DNA of 64,000 bases from Hanleya hanleyi. Taxonomy: Eukaryota; Mollusca; Polyplacophora; Lepidopleurida; Hanleyidae. The position numbers and the translations under genes are program-made. Shown here in pieces: positions 1 through 12,859 of this stretch. The notes beneath the pieces are model-generated. The model saw only the letters and a list, made by a program, of their open reading frames with translations, made no database searches and was not told where the DNA came from. The stretch's first letter is position 1, and each line of letters starts with the position of its first letter. The stretch is taken from positions 1 through 64,000 of the forward strand of contig JAVTVY010019010.1 in NCBI GenBank assembly GCA_036873755.1, read 5' to 3'.

Positions 1-824
1 TTTTTGCCGATTCAGAGATTCTCGAGGAAGTTTCCAATTATACTATCTGGAATGCGAGTTTTCTTTCGTGAAAATTTACTTTTTATGAAAGCGCAGGTTT
101 GTCTTCGTCGCATACCGGCCATCTGTACCAGCGCGAAGCTATAAGTACACGCGCGAATTTAGTACCCTCGAATAAAGAGACCCGGTGGAAGCGCTGCAAA
201 GGATACACACCTTTTGTGACGTAAGCATTCATTTGTGTCCAGAAACTTTTCAAAATTTCGTCGGGAACCATGGCAATCCCTATTGGAAATCACACGAGTC
301 GTGGGTTCCCCATATGACAATTATTTGGCGGGAGATTTCACGTTGCGCTCCTAGACCTCCGTCTGATCGACGGAGGTAAAAAGTATGTGCGCCACTATCT
401 GTGCATTGAGTTTGCTTATATGATGAATAAATATATATTAAGTACTATACGATGATTTTTGTAAATAAATATATATGTATATAAGCAATATATTACTATG
501 ATTTTAATCCACAGGAAGGCGATGAAGAAAAGAGAATGCGATTATAATACTAAGTGCAAGTACACCAGTTATAGAATAATCTAACGACCCTTTGATAAAA
601 TCAGGATTAAAAAGGCCATAAAATACTATATGAACCCAAGATTATTTAGAACGTGTCAGAAATGACACAAGCCAATAATTATGTCCACTTATTTAAAGGA
701 CTATCGATGATCATACTGTATTATGATTAAGTTAAAAATATGTGTATAATAATTTCATGCTCAACAAATCAGACCAAAGACCAGTACATGTGATATAAAC
801 ACATAACATTAAAATATAAATTAA

Positions 825-993
825 TATGCACACCAGTCACCAAACCAACCCCCGGGGCCAGGCAATGCTGACACCCCAGGTGCAAGCTAAGAGACCAGTA
901 ATATCAAACGGTCACATTACTGGTCTCTTAGCTTGCACCTGGGGTGTCAGCATTGCCTGGCCCCGGGGGTTGGTTTGGTGACTGGTGTGCATA
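825..993. repeat. Perfect 78-bp inverted repeat (hairpin), copy A
   Basis: The left arm 825-902 and right arm 916-993 are exact reverse complements, separated by a 13-nt loop. Arms begin 'tatgcacaccagtcacc' and include a 'cccccgggg' core. Sequence directly right of the hairpin ('aaggacggggcattttg') resumes the repeat seen at 4394 and 7360, so the hairpin sits at a junction inside an older repeat. It has no ORF and no recognisable transposon end. Confidence 0.97.
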
Positions 994-1923
994 AGGACGG
1001 GGCATTTTGTTCTTTAACTATAGATAACGTCATCACTGTTTGTCACGAATGGATAACATAACGTTGCATAACTTCAACAGGAAAGAAGATAGGTGATCGT
1101 GAGCATGACGTCGACCACCCGTTGTCTGTAGACCTTCACTTCTCTTTTGGGAAACTTTATGAAGGTTTGAAATGTCTGGCTCGATTTGACTTTGGCTATT
1201 CATACTGTAGGATTGATAATGAATAAGTCGTTTAGCTTACGCTCTTTCATGGAACAGTTCTTACCTTCCACCTTTGGGATATATTTTGTTGAAGAAGCAA
1301 AGGCGGTCAGCGGATAGAGGGAAGGTTTATATTGCATATAGTAATCTCATCGCTGAGAGTATGTTAACGATATTTCAATAGCGGACAGTGCTTGAAGCCA
1401 AGAGGGAGGTCGTTCAGCGAACATGCGCTGTTCCGAATTTAACATCAACAAAATTTCTCATTGCTACAGGACAATGGTGGAGATTTCAGCGATACTCCTA
1501 TCCTATTGCTCGGTCTCATGAAATCATTGAACCTGAGTCTCTGCCCCATATAACCTAGGCGGCGATTTAAAGAGTTCTAACTCATGGAAAGACTAAGAAA
1601 TGAGACCATAATTTTAGGAATCTAGCCCCCCCCCCCTCCCGCCCAATTCCTGTTGTCCTAGAACGGCATTGAGATATGACGATACAATTATTGTTATTGC
1701 TAACTGGAAGCACAATTTGGTTGGATCTCATGATGACATTAAAGCTGATATGATAACCAATTCGTTCTTCATCTAACAAATTCTTTGGTTTTGATTATTG
1801 TATTAGACAGGAACAATGCCAAAAAATGGACGAATAAACAATTTAAAAGAAACGTTCTGGAGATATTTATGGGCACCATTTTGAATTTACCAATGTTCAT
1901 TAACACAAGATGTTGTAAATAGG

Positions 1924-2159
1924 AAGGAGGGAGGGAATTTGGCTTAATGTCACACTCAAGTTTGTTTCACTCATATGGTGACAGTCAGTTTGGTTGGTGG
2001 AGGAAGCCGGAGTACCCGGAGAGAATCGCCGCCCTTCGGCAAGTAACTGACAAACTTTCACACATGGACCAGCTGGGCTCGAACCCGTGCCGGTTCAGCG
2101 GTGTGAGGCTAGCGGTCACCAGCGAAGCGCCTTAGACCACTCGGCCACCGAGGGCCCCC
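1924..2159 (-). mobile_element. tRNA-derived SINE with 13-bp target-site duplication, copy A
   Basis: Read on the minus strand, it starts with a tRNA-like head of the long-variable-arm (Leu/Ser-like) class. The pol III A box 'TGGCCGAGTGG' is at 2147-2137 and the B box 'GGTTCGAGCCC' at 2085-2075. A tRNA-unrelated body follows ('CTCCGGGTACTCCGGCTTCC') and ends near 'GAGTGTGACATTAAGCC', with a pyrimidine-rich CCCTCCCTCC tail. The direct repeat TGTTGTAAATAGG flanks it at 1911-1923 and 2160-2172, the expected product of LINE-assisted insertion. The body resembles SINEs common in molluscs; the exact family name is not assigned. Confidence 0.93.
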
Positions 2160-2904
2160 TGTTGTAAATAGGCTAAGCATTTCTTTCGGTTCTGGAAATA
2201 CGATGAAAAGTTGGACAGAGGGCCAAATCCAATAAGCTATGCTCGCATTCTGCCCATAGTGCCCCGCCCTCGTCATGTCGGACACGATTAAGACCGCAAA
2301 TGTCTTTGGCCTCAGTAGAGTGCGAAGAGTGTTCATTCGTTATTCTCGAGTTTTGACATTGTCTTTGTTACTGGACAATAGGAAATTCTCTTGCATGTGT
2401 ATCTGCTAGTCGACCCACATGACTTCAAACGCACATCCTTTTTGAGTTCAAGATGGCAGAAGACATTTGTCCGTATATAAATCATTGAACTCTACCCTCA
2501 TCGTTACTGACCCATATGATCTAGGCAATGGAGGGGAATATTGTGTTGTTGTTTAAGGCGACGCACATTCCATGACGGTTTCCGAAGCGCGCTTGACGAA
2601 GACTGTCTGAAGTATTACTATAAATAAATGTACCGATATCCATTTATGGGCGAGACCATGTGCAAGCTACGGCGTTAACCAAATACGACATGTTCACCAA
2701 AACGGGCCTTTCCTTATTTTACCCTAAGTTACAGGCAGTCCCGATTATTGTCAGCCCGGTAGAAATTTGAGATAATATTTTTTATGCTCTTTTTTAGCTG
2801 TGCCGGTATTCTTGAACTGTATGATATCTATAATTGCAGGAGAGACTTCAAACTTTGTTGTCCGAGGTGAAATTGTTTCATTTTGCGAACTATTTGTTAG
2901 AAAT

Positions 2905-4450
2905 GGGAAGGCCGGTTATGTTGATTTGGCTTTGCTAAAATGTTCCGATTCAAATGTACCCAAGCTTGGAAATACGTTTAAGCTCCTTTGATATTTTCTC
3001 GGTCATTTTGCCTCGAGATGTTTGTTTAGCTATGAGATTTTTTTATCATATCACTTAACAAGTAAGGAAAGCGATCGTTCGTGTACAGCAGCTTTGACCT
3101 GGCTTTGAAAAGTCTCGCGTTCCTGGATAACAATATTCCAGAAGGACCTGCATAGGCATATACCGGTACTTATTTCGCCTGGTGGTATTTGCTAGATCAT
3201 GTGCAGACTGTGGCGATTTTACTAAACGCCAAAGATATTACTGCACAAACTTGTCAAACCGGACTATAGGCCTACCATCAAACGCCTCCATTCAAAGCTT
3301 CTCAAAGTATTAATAAATATCGTACACTGCCGGAAAAATAAGATCTGGCGCTACGTTTCCTAACCTGTATCTAATTCCATTTAACCCGGGGTATGGGTCT
3401 TTTTGAATATCATGTGTATTACATCTCCACGGTGTTCAAATAAACATCCACAATCAAAGCCTGACTAAGATACATGCTCTGAAAACCACTGGGAATTCAT
3501 TTGGATAAAGAAATAATGGTCACTGGTTAGGACCTTACGTATTAAACAACATCAAATCTTGCGGACATCTTTGAAAACTGTTGATTCTTTCTCTCTTGTA
3601 CGAAACCAATGTTGTGTTTTAATTATTTTCATTTTATACAGTGAATCCGAATCCTTCCTCCAATGAGGAGAACCGTTGACATTAGAACCTTGATTTTTGG
3701 CATGAACGTGCATTATGGAACTGTTGCCAGCAAGTTCTGAGCTGACCTACTTAAGTGCCCTACAAACCTCGAAATTTTGAGAGGATTTCAGGTTATTCAT
3801 AGACAGAGGGGCCCCAAGTCATCTCTCGATCGTCTCATGAGTGAGTCCATCCGAATCCTTTCTCCGACAAAATATGGAGAACCGTTGACATTAGAACCTT
3901 GATTTTTGGCATGAACGTGCATTTGGGGACTGTTACCAGCAAGTTGTGAGCTGAGCTACTTTTGGTGAAAATTTGACCTACTTAGGTGACCTACAAACCT
4001 CGAAATTGGCAAAAATATGTCTTATGTCAAGGTACACACTTCGTTTATTGACGAGGACATTGTTTCCTGGACGACGGCTGAATATTGAATGTCGGATCTG
4101 ACGCTTGCTATTGTAGGAGATAATCTTGGTGTCGATTACCTGTCTTGTCTACATGGAAGCGGTTCTAGTTAAATTGGCTTATATTCGGTCCATTACCATC
4201 GCAATAAGTGTCTGTCTAGACAAAGTCTTTGTATAATTCTAATTTCGACATTCAAACGCGCCGTTCTCGTACCCTTGATCACACCAAGTATTTACCGATA
4301 TCCAGTATGGACAATCGACGTGATCGACTTTACCACACGACCCTCACATTATCACAGACAGCCCAATTATTCCCTCGTTATGATTTCTTGTAAGGACGGA
4401 GCATTTTGTGCTTTAACTATAGATAACGTCATCCCTGTCTGTCACGAATG
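2905..4450 (+). repeat. Nested divergent duplication, first half
   Basis: Homologous in order and orientation to 5925-7370. Landmarks are 'ttgatttggctttgctaaa' at 2925 and 5941, 'ccggggtatgggtctttttg' near 3388 and 6491, and 'gacgaggacattgtttc' near 4047 and 7018. The spacing of about 2.95-3.1 kb varies and point differences are frequent, so this duplication is much older than the 11.9-kb one. The equivalent in copy B is 14771-16316. No credible gene is present. Confidence 0.85.
3655..3965 (+). repeat. Dispersed repeat around 'ggagaaccgttgacattag', two copies
   Basis: Two tandem copies (about 3655-3745 and 3840-3965) share 'gaaccttgatttttggcatg' and 'ccagcaagttgtgagctga'-like stretches. Related copies lie at 6745-6830 and 20038-20150, with a fragment at 20747-20805 and the copy-B equivalents. 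It marks a moderately repeated family of unknown class; no terminal repeats or ORF were seen. Confidence 0.75.
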
Positions 4451-5924
4451 GATAACATAACGTTGCATAACTTCAACAGAAAAGAAGAAAAGTGACCGTG
4501 AACATGATGTCGACAACCCTTTGCCTGCAGACCTTCACTTCTCTTTTGGAAACCTTTATGAAGGTTTGAAATACCCTGCTCGATTTGACTCTGGCTATTA
4601 ATACAATGTTTGATTGATAATGAATAAGTCGTTTAGCTTACGCTCTTTCATGGAACAGTTCTATCATTGATTAACCTTCCAGGATTTGAATAAGATAACA
4701 ATCCTTGAATAATGTGAGGTATAAATTTTCCCGCTATCAAACTGATTGGATGCCAAGGTGCGCATAAGATTTGTATTAAAAGAAAATATTTTCTGGACCA
4801 CGTCTGAATATTGAATGATGGATGTGTAAGTATGTGGATGTGTATTTTGAGTACTGGTGAATGTTATTGACGTGCATTGACAGTGCAAAGAGGCGAACGC
4901 GTGGCGCGGAAGCTGCCAGTGTTCTGAGATTCAAAGAAATCTAATGCGGGAGTGTTCGTAACCATCGTTCTTAAACAAAAAAAAAAAGAAGAAGAAGAAA
5001 AAATCCCTCCGCGTTCATAATGAGAAACCCTTATTCGCACGACACTATGAGCGTCGAAATCCATCAATGTAATATAAAAGAAAAGTCTAATTTGTACTAT
5101 GAAACTACGTCATTAAAGCGAAATCTACAAGACTTTCAGGTTCATTGAGGCGATGGTAGCCGTTGACCTTGTGACCTCAATCTTGGTATCAGACATATCG
5201 CTTCTCACTAAAGCATCCACCCACAAAAATGTGGTGTTCAATGGTTTCCTGGTTTTATTATCCCATTGGCCTTAATCGTTAACCTTTCGAACTCAATATT
5301 ATTCTTGTTTCCATAGGCGTAAGGTATTCCTGAAGTTTGATCGCAATCTATTTCGATGGTCTCGAGCAATATCATGGACAATTTTTCAATAATTTCCTGG
5401 GTTTTTGTTGAGGAGTGAGAAGTTGATCTTTGATCGGTTTGACCTCTGACCGGTTTGATCTTTGACAATTTCAATACCAGAGCATATTGTCTCTCATGTA
5501 TCCACTTAAACGATTCATTTAAAATACAATTCTGGCCATGGTGACATTGCCCTTGACCTACTGACCTCAATTTTGATACGCCACATATGCATGAATTCGG
5601 TCAATTTGTTGACAAGGAACTGAATAACGAAAGTCGGGTGAAGGAGAAGGAGGAAAAGTAGAATGTGCAGTCCATTGGACTTGACCAGTCCAAATATAAA
5701 TATAACATTTGCTATATTCTGACAAGAGAGAAACGGTCGACATGTCTATCCCTGGAATATTGGAAATATATCATCCACGTTTTAATAAACTGCTTCTCTT
5801 TTGAACTGTGATATGTATGACACCGTACACCAAAATGGAGGTTCCAGGTCATGGTTGAAAAAAAATCTTTGTTTATACAAATGGCGGAGGTGTCATGTAC
5901 CATTGTTAAGGTCAAGGTTTCAAA

Positions 5925-7370
5925 ATCAAGGCCGGTTTTGTTGATTTGGCTTTGCTAAATATTCCGATTCAGATGTACTTACGCTTGGAGATACGTTTGA
6001 GGTACCTTGGGATTTTCACGGTCATTACCTCTCAGGAATCTAACCTGTGATGTCCCAAAGGGTGCTTATTGCAAACCTGAACAGATTTTTGCCTTGAAAT
6101 GTTTGTGTAGTTATGAGAATTTTTTTAATTATATTACTTAACAAGCAATGAAAACAATTGTGGACTGACGTCACCAATCAGCCGTTCGTGTACAGCAGCT
6201 TTGTCCTCGCTTTGAAATGTCTCACGTTCCATAGTTCCTGGATAACAATATTCTAGAAGGAACAGCATACGGCATATACATATCTCGTCTGGTAGCATTT
6301 GCTAGACCATGTGCAGACTGTGGCGATTTTATTAACGCCAAAGAATATTATTATACAAACTTGTCAAACAGGGTTATACCACCAAATGCCTTCATTCAAA
6401 GCTTATCAAATTCTGTAATAAATATCGCACACTGACGGAAAAGTAAGATCTGGAACTACGTTTCGTAGCCTGTATCTAATTCCATTTAACCCGGGGTATG
6501 GGTCTTTTTGAATATCATGTGTTTTACATCTCCACGGTGTTCAAATAAACATCCACAATCAAAGCCTGACTAAGATACATGCTCTGAAAACCACTGGGAA
6601 TTCATTTGGATAAAGAAATAATGGTCACTGATTAGGACCTTACGTATTAAAACACATCAAATCTTGCGGACATCTTTGAAAACTGTTTACCCCGTCTCCC
6701 TTGTACGAAACCGATGTTGTGTTCAAATTATTTTCATTTTATGCAGTCAGTCCATTCGAATCCTTTCTCCGGCAAAATGAGGAGAACCGTTAACAGTAGA
6801 ATCTTAATTTTTGGCATGAAAATGACTTTTGATGAAAATTTGACCTACTTAGGTGACCTATAAAATATGTCTTAGGTCAAGGTACACACTTAAATCATAT
6901 CAAATACTACTCCGTAGGTCCTGTGACGTTAGTCACACTGCCATGTGTTTTAATTATTTTCATTTTATACACGAGGAATTGGTGTTAACTCTCATATCAA
7001 TAGGTCTTTCCATTATTGACGAGGACATTGTTTCATGGACGACGGCTGAATATTGAATGTCGGATCTGACGCTTGCTATTGTAGGAGATTATGTTGGTGC
7101 CGATTACCTGTCTTGTCTACATGGAAGCTGTTGTGGTTAAATTGGCTTATATTCGGTCCATTACCACCGCAGTAAGTGTCTGTCTAGAAAAAGTCTTTGT
7201 ATAATTCAAATTTCGACATTCAAACGCGCCGTTCATGTACACTTCATCACATCAAGTATCTACCGATATCCACTATGGACAATCGACGTGATCGACTTTA
7301 CCACACGACCCTCACATTATCACAGACAGCCCAATTATTCCCTCGTTATGAGTTCTTGTAAGGACGGGGC
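5925..7370 (+). repeat. Nested divergent duplication, second half
   Basis: Partner of 2905-4450. It lacks part of the sequence around 3760-3960 and has its own short insertions. The equivalent in copy B is 17791-19236. The end of this block is homologous to the sequence right of the hairpin at 993, so parts of this repeat exist three times per unit. Confidence 0.85.
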
Positions 7371-8707
7371 AGGTAGGTTTTGAATTTGGTTGGCGCTCAC
7401 TTTATAACAAGCGCTGGATGAGCGCAAAGACCTCCGTCGAGGCAACAGGGTCCGTAGCGTAATACATCACTGAATAACATACGGCCGGATGCCAAGCTCA
7501 ATTTTGCATTTGTTGGACGTTAGCTTCATCAATGGTAATTAATCTGGGATTGAGGGTTCCTCACTAGCATGTCCAGACAGGGATGTGAAAGTCACATTCC
7601 CAGCAAATAATTTTTGTTTGATTTGACGTGCTTGAAATATTGGGGTATGGAATAGAGTATATTGATGGAAAACCTGGAAAAGTGCTTGAGACATTAGGCC
7701 CCATCCCACCCACACCTCCCCATGAGAGGATCCCCTCACCCAAATCAACACGTTAGCGACAGAAATGAGACCCTGTGTGCCTAGTTGTACCAACTTGCTT
7801 GTGATTTTGTGCTATAGGCCCAACACAGCAACACTTCATATTTTGTATGTGTACAGTATAGCATCATCATTGATGAGAGAATGCTCTTCAAAACACACCT
7901 GATTTTACCGACACTTTGTTCTGATCTGTCTCAACATCATATGATGAGGATTCAATGCGCTCGGTATAATTTTGTATACTGGTGTTACAGGTCACCTTCG
8001 CCTTCACCTTACTGTATCAATGACCATGGACTTGTACATGTATCACATTCACATTGAATGGTGATGGCTGATGAGAATATTGCCCCTATGGAACAAATGA
8101 CTGGATTCCACGCAGCAAATATTTATTGTGTAACAGTGAGAAGAAAATTAATTGTATAAACATTCCAAGCCTCATTGAACACAAGCCGCACCATACTTGA
8201 TATGAATATAACGCGCGTACATTAGCTCGCTTGGACGTCGCTTAGTTAAATATGGACAGACTCGCAAAAATCTCAAAATTTTCAAAAGCCACAAAAATAC
8301 CCTCAGCTTATGTACAACTTGATGTTTAGAAATGACTGTGTTGAGCGGTTCTATTCCCAACTTCTCTTTTATTCTATATCATAGAGGACAGGGTTTGGTA
8401 GATAATTAAAAACTGTATTAACTCGGCTTCACATTTTAGAGAATGACTTTAATTGAGCCAAAGATGAAAGAGAAATACATTTATAAAAAAATCTATTTAA
8501 AAAAATATCTGTATATATGTTTATATTAATTTCCATAATTTATTGAAAAAACTATACGTAGACTTCGACCACCCAATATCACACAGGCCAGGCAACTGTG
8601 AGAACAAGTGAAAGATACCCATCGAGTTGAGCGGATTTGCAGATAAACAACAACAAAAACTTGCACTTTGTGTCTCACGAGGCCCTTCTCCATAGAGTGC
8701 ATGCCAG

Positions 8708-8845
8708 TTATTTTTCTAGACTACAACAACAACAGTTTTTGCCTGTATCACAGTCCGAGCTTCCGATTACCCTTCAACCTTACCCAGACGACGGATAATT
8801 TTTGACAGATTGTCCGGCTAGGTTGTTGATCGGATTCACAGATCA
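8708..8845 (+). repeat. Short fragment related to 11534-11680
   Basis: The stretch running through 'ctagactacaacaacaacag' and on to 'gatcggattcacagat' is shared with 11534-11680 with few differences. Homology breaks at 'cagat'. This is a further fragment of the repeat that heads the duplicated unit, and it shows that this repeat occurs at least four times in the first 21.5 kb. Confidence 0.8.
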
Positions 8846-9780
8846 TGAATTCCACCGTGACGGAATCATCGTTGGGAAGACTTTTTCTTTATTCAAAGTC
8901 ATGTACTCGGAAGTTCCGTGGTCATACCCATGTAGTTTCAAGTTTAGTTTGCTATTCTATATGACATCTGTTTACGGATCCATGAAAAATCTACAGATGA
9001 TCCAGCATTTTCAGTAAATCATGCTTCGAAATGTTCGTGACGGAATCACCTGAAACGGACATGACTCTTGACTAGTGTTGCTTGTCTATTTTTTTGCTGC
9101 TCTGTTTCAATCTGACTATTCTTATATGACATCTCTTACTAACATACAGTACCCAAGGATGATAAGATTTTTTTCATCGTGAGAAAAACGCGACTGGATC
9201 ATCCCAGGGGTTAAATCTAGTCCGTGACGGAATCGACAAAAAATCGTGATGGAATCACGAGTGCGCTTTTTAAATCTTATCGGTAAAAGTGCTTTATTAA
9301 TTACACATTTTCTTCCAAAAAATATTCCTAGAGTGAATTTATCTCTTCTACTTAGAAAATTAAAACTCTGACCTCTTATTTTTACTAAGGTATACAGCTC
9401 CCGCCACATGCATATCTTTTCTGCAGATGTTTCAAAATAGTATAGTTTTCAGTAAAGTGCAATTTTTCTTCTTTGACAATTTAGAATTTCCCGAGTTCTT
9501 CATGTTAAAAAATTGCGGGAAAAATATTTCGCTATTAAAACACATCTTCTCTATTATTGGCTTGTTCCCGGGGATCATAGGAAGCGAATAGAACAAACAG
9601 CATGCTAATATAGGGTCTACGACAGAATGTGGAGTGAATTTTATGCGAAAAAGGGCTGTTTAGCAATGTCCGCTTTTCCGCATTCTCATGGCATCAGATT
9701 GTATATCTCCTATTGTCGTATATACCCTCTGATGTCAAAGTGGGGCTAAATGCGGCGCGCAGCTTTTCTGCGCATGGCTC
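8846..9780. other. No gene; a 12-nt motif recurs four times
   Basis: Between the repeat fragment ending at 8845 and the GC-richer stretch at 9.75 kb I see no coding exon or mobile element. The motif 'cgtgacggaatc' occurs near 8856, 9036 and 9223, with a variant 'cgtgatggaatc' near 9245. Intervening sequence is not repeated. Significance unknown. Confidence 0.5.
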
Positions 9781-9970
9781 TCGCCCAATCAGCAGCCTCC
9801 GTTACTAAATGAAGCGAACTTGTTGAGATTACCGAATGGGGCCGAAGATTTCCGAAAAGCTTAGCGTAACTTCGGCGAGCCAATCAACATAGGCGTTGTA
9901 TATCGACGAGAACGAACAGAGGCAAATCTTTGAGGGGCGTCCTGTTTAAAAAACCGGACTGGTATTTGTG
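9760..9970 (+). promoter_or_regulatory. GC-richer stretch with two CCAAT boxes, possible promoter
   Basis: About 200 bp richer in CpG than its surroundings ('gcggcgcgcagc', 'ttcggcgagcc'). It has 'CCCAATCAGCAGCC' at 9785 and 'GCCAATCAAC' at 9880, about 95 bp apart. CCAAT pairs in a CpG-rich island are common in TATA-less animal promoters. A small ORF follows. No TATA box or initiator can be assigned, so this is suggestive only. Confidence 0.3.
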
Positions 9971-10007
9971 ATCTGTCAGTTAACTTCCATCATGAATGAG
10001 CAAGTAA

Positions 10008-10205
10008 ATGTACTTCGAGCCCTGGGATTTATTGCCACATATCTTGGACCTGGCGATTGCGACAGAAAAACTACAGGAGGGACCTTATTCATTTGTATTC
10101 TCAAGCCTCGAATTACTGTTAGATCAAGAAGAGAAACGCGATTTGCTAATTATCAGGTCGCTGTTTGATCAAATCATGGAGTTAAATATCCATGATCAAA
10201 TATAA
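10008..10205 (+). CDS. Small ORF of unknown function downstream of CCAAT boxes
   Basis: A 65-codon ORF (MYFEPWDLLPHILDL...) rich in Leu, Asp and Glu, with an amphipathic C-terminal half and no cysteine. The preceding codon is a stop, so this ATG is the only start in frame. An overlapping ORF in another frame starts at an ATG at 9992. I recognise neither. The case rests on position after the CCAAT-bearing stretch; chance remains likely in a window with so many short ORFs. Confidence 0.2.
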   Translation: MYFEPWDLLPHILDLAIATEKLQEGPYSFVFSSLELLLDQEEKRDLLIIRSLFDQIMELNIHDQI

Positions 10206-11533
10206 CGACAGAATTGACCTACCAGTACCCTTTATGATCTGTGCAAATACACACAAAGGGTGACCTATAACCTTTCAGGTCTATAAAAACTTGGCATTAA
10301 AACACTAACAGTATGAGATAATACACAAGTGTTTGAGGCGCATACAATACATGCCTCCTGTCTCCCCCGACGAGAGTACACAGGGCTCGAAACACTTCGT
10401 GCTAATACACACACGTGTACCATGAATATATACATACATGGCGGTGTCGGGATTGTACATGTACCATTCTATCATTTATAAATATGGATTGACGATGACT
10501 TTAATATGCTGATACGCAAAAAGCTTCACCAGTATGATTGTAGGTGCGGCTTTCTGGAGTTAGTTTTATACTATAATACTGAAAATTGTGATAATACTGG
10601 TATTGTCATTTTTTAATTCAAAGCCAATTTATTTGATAAACATTTTTTAGTTTGAACAAATTTAAATAAGTTAGTTTGATAAAAAATTGCTATTTAAAAA
10701 AAAACTGAATCAATTATTAAATTAAATCACAGTTGCACAGTTGCTGAAATGAAATCCGTTATTTTCAGACAAAATCTTAATATTATTTATAGTTATAACC
10801 CGGGAAACACATTTAACTGCAGATATCTTATTATTTAATATTTAGTACTGTGAGGAAATTAGGCCAATGATGTGTTCCGATGCATATTTCTCGTCCACCT
10901 CCTTCACTGGTTGTTTTTATTACTTGTTGCACATAAATACATAATAATATATACCTCGCTGAAGTTCAGATGAGTAATTTTGGTTGAGTAATTTTTCAAT
11001 ATTATATTTTGCGTTGACGTTGATTTGTGTTGTGTTACCCTCCCTCACTGAGTTCAAGACCGGCGACATGAAACACAGATATCATTCGATACACTTGGCC
11101 ATAATATAATTTTCTGAAAGACGCACGCTTGTTCATTGTCTGGTCACTACCACATGCTTGATCCATTTTCCAGGGTCATTATCAATTAATGCTTACAATA
11201 GTTCTCAGCGTGAATCGGAATGCTAGCCTGTCAAATGTTGTTTACAATATGACCGCCCGTCTCCACGCGGTGATCAGCTGTGATGACGTAGTCAGCCGGA
11301 AAATATAACGCGTTCTCTCATTGGCTCAGCGGAAAAGACGGCAATGCGGCTGCGCGCCAGGCATTTGTATAGGGGTGAAGTCAGAGTCTTGTTTACCGAC
11401 GGTTTGGAGGTTACAAACTCTGACGTTGGGAGAATGCTTTTCCGTGGAATTCATGAGCGCACGATTGAAGTATCATGGGAAGATATATATTTCCAAACAA
11501 AAGGAAAAGAAAAAGCCGAGAGAGCGCCTCGTG
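10206..11533. other. No recognisable feature
   Basis: AT-rich sequence without a convincing ORF, splice-flanked exon, terminal repeat or tandem array. A short CCAAT-free CpG-richer patch lies near 11255-11350, just before the repeat that heads the duplicated unit. Confidence 0.5.
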
Positions 11534-12690
11534 AGGCAGAGTTATTTTTCTAGACTACAACAACAACAGTTTTTGCCTGTATCACAGTCCGAGCTTCCGA
11601 TGACCCTTCAACCTTACCCAGACGACGGATAATTTTTGACAGATTATCCGGCTAGGTTGTTGATCGGATTCACAGATAACGATTGAAGCATGGGAAGATA
11701 TATTTTTTCAGTCGCTATCTCCCCAACCCTCATCCCCCCAACTAAAAAAAAAAGAAAAGAAAAAGCCGAGAGAGTTCTTCGGAGTTTTACGTTTTTGACC
11801 TCTGACTTTGAATTTGACTTCTCACTTCCGACTCGCATCCTGGTGAATGACACTCGTCCTTTATCTTTTTGCCGATTCAGAGATTCTCGAGGAAGTTTCC
11901 AATTATACTATCTGGAATGCGAGTTTTTCTTTCGTGAAAATTTACTTTTTATGAAAGCGCAGGTTTGTCTTCGTCGCATACCGGCCATCTGTACCAGCGC
12001 GAAGCTATAAGTACACGCGCGAATTTAGTACCCTCGAATAAAGAGACCCGGTGGAAGCGCTGCAAAGGATACACACCTTTTGTGACGTAAGCATTCATTT
12101 GTGTCCAGAAACTTTTCAAAATTTCGTCGGGAACCATGGCAATCCCTATTGGAAATCACACGAGTCGTGGGTTCCCCATATGACAATTATTTGGCGGGAG
12201 ATTTCACGTTGCGCTCCTAGACCTCCGTCTGATCGACGGAGGTAAAAAGTATGTGCGCCACTATCTGTGCATTGAGTTTGCTTATATGATGAATAAATAT
12301 ATATTAAGTACTATACGATGATTTTTGTAAATAAATATATATGTATATAAGCAATATATTACTATGATTTTAATCCACAGGAAGGCGATGAAGAAAAGAG
12401 AATGCGATTATAATACTAAGTGCAAGTACACCAGTTATAGAATAATCTAACGACCCTTTGATAAAATCAGGATTAAAAAGGCCATAAAATACTATATGAA
12501 CCCAAGATTATTTAGAACGTGTCAGAAATGACACAAGCCAATAATTATGTCCACTTATTTAAAGGACTATCGATGATCATACTGTATTATGATTAAGTTA
12601 AAAATATGTGTATAATAATTTCATGCTCAACAAATCAGACCAAAGACCAGTACATGTGATATAAACACATAACATTAAAATATAAATTAA

Positions 12691-12859
12691 TATGCACACC
12701 AGTCACCAAACCAACCCCCGGGGCCAGGCAATGCTGACACCCCAGGTGCAAGCTAAGAGACCAGTAATATCAAACGGTCACATTACTGGTCTCTTAGCTT
12801 GCACCTGGGGTGTCAGCATTGCCTGGCCCCGGGGGTTGGTTTGGTGACTGGTGTGCATA
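12691..12859. repeat. Perfect 78-bp inverted repeat (hairpin), copy B
   Basis: Exact counterpart of the hairpin at 825-993, carried along by the large duplication. Arms are still perfect, with the same 13-nt loop. Confidence 0.97.

Larger units (their letters stand above)
1..8120 (+). repeat. Segmental duplication, copy A (left end outside window)
   Basis: This block recurs at 11866-19986 in the same orientation. The offset is 11865 at the first bases and 11866 after a single T-run length difference near position 60. In the stretches I compared, positions 60-7500 match the second copy base for base. From 7501 onward about 11 substitutions appear in 620 bp. Homology stops abruptly after 'cgcagcaaat' at 8120. 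The block holds no recognisable gene: its short ORFs recur with the repeats and none shows a known domain. It contains the hairpin at 825-993, the SINE at 1924-2159 and the internal duplication described separately. Confidence 0.95.

Noticed and set aside
354..377. Hairpin 'acctccgtc...gacggaggt' as a Helitron 3' end
   Set aside because: Helitron ends require a CTRR terminus a few bases after the hairpin; here the hairpin is followed by 'aaaaagt' and none is present.
2060..2159. Possible tRNA gene on the minus strand
   Set aside because: A and B boxes are present, but the sequence continues into a SINE body and is flanked by a 13-bp target duplication, so it is the SINE head; no clean acceptor-stem closure was seen.
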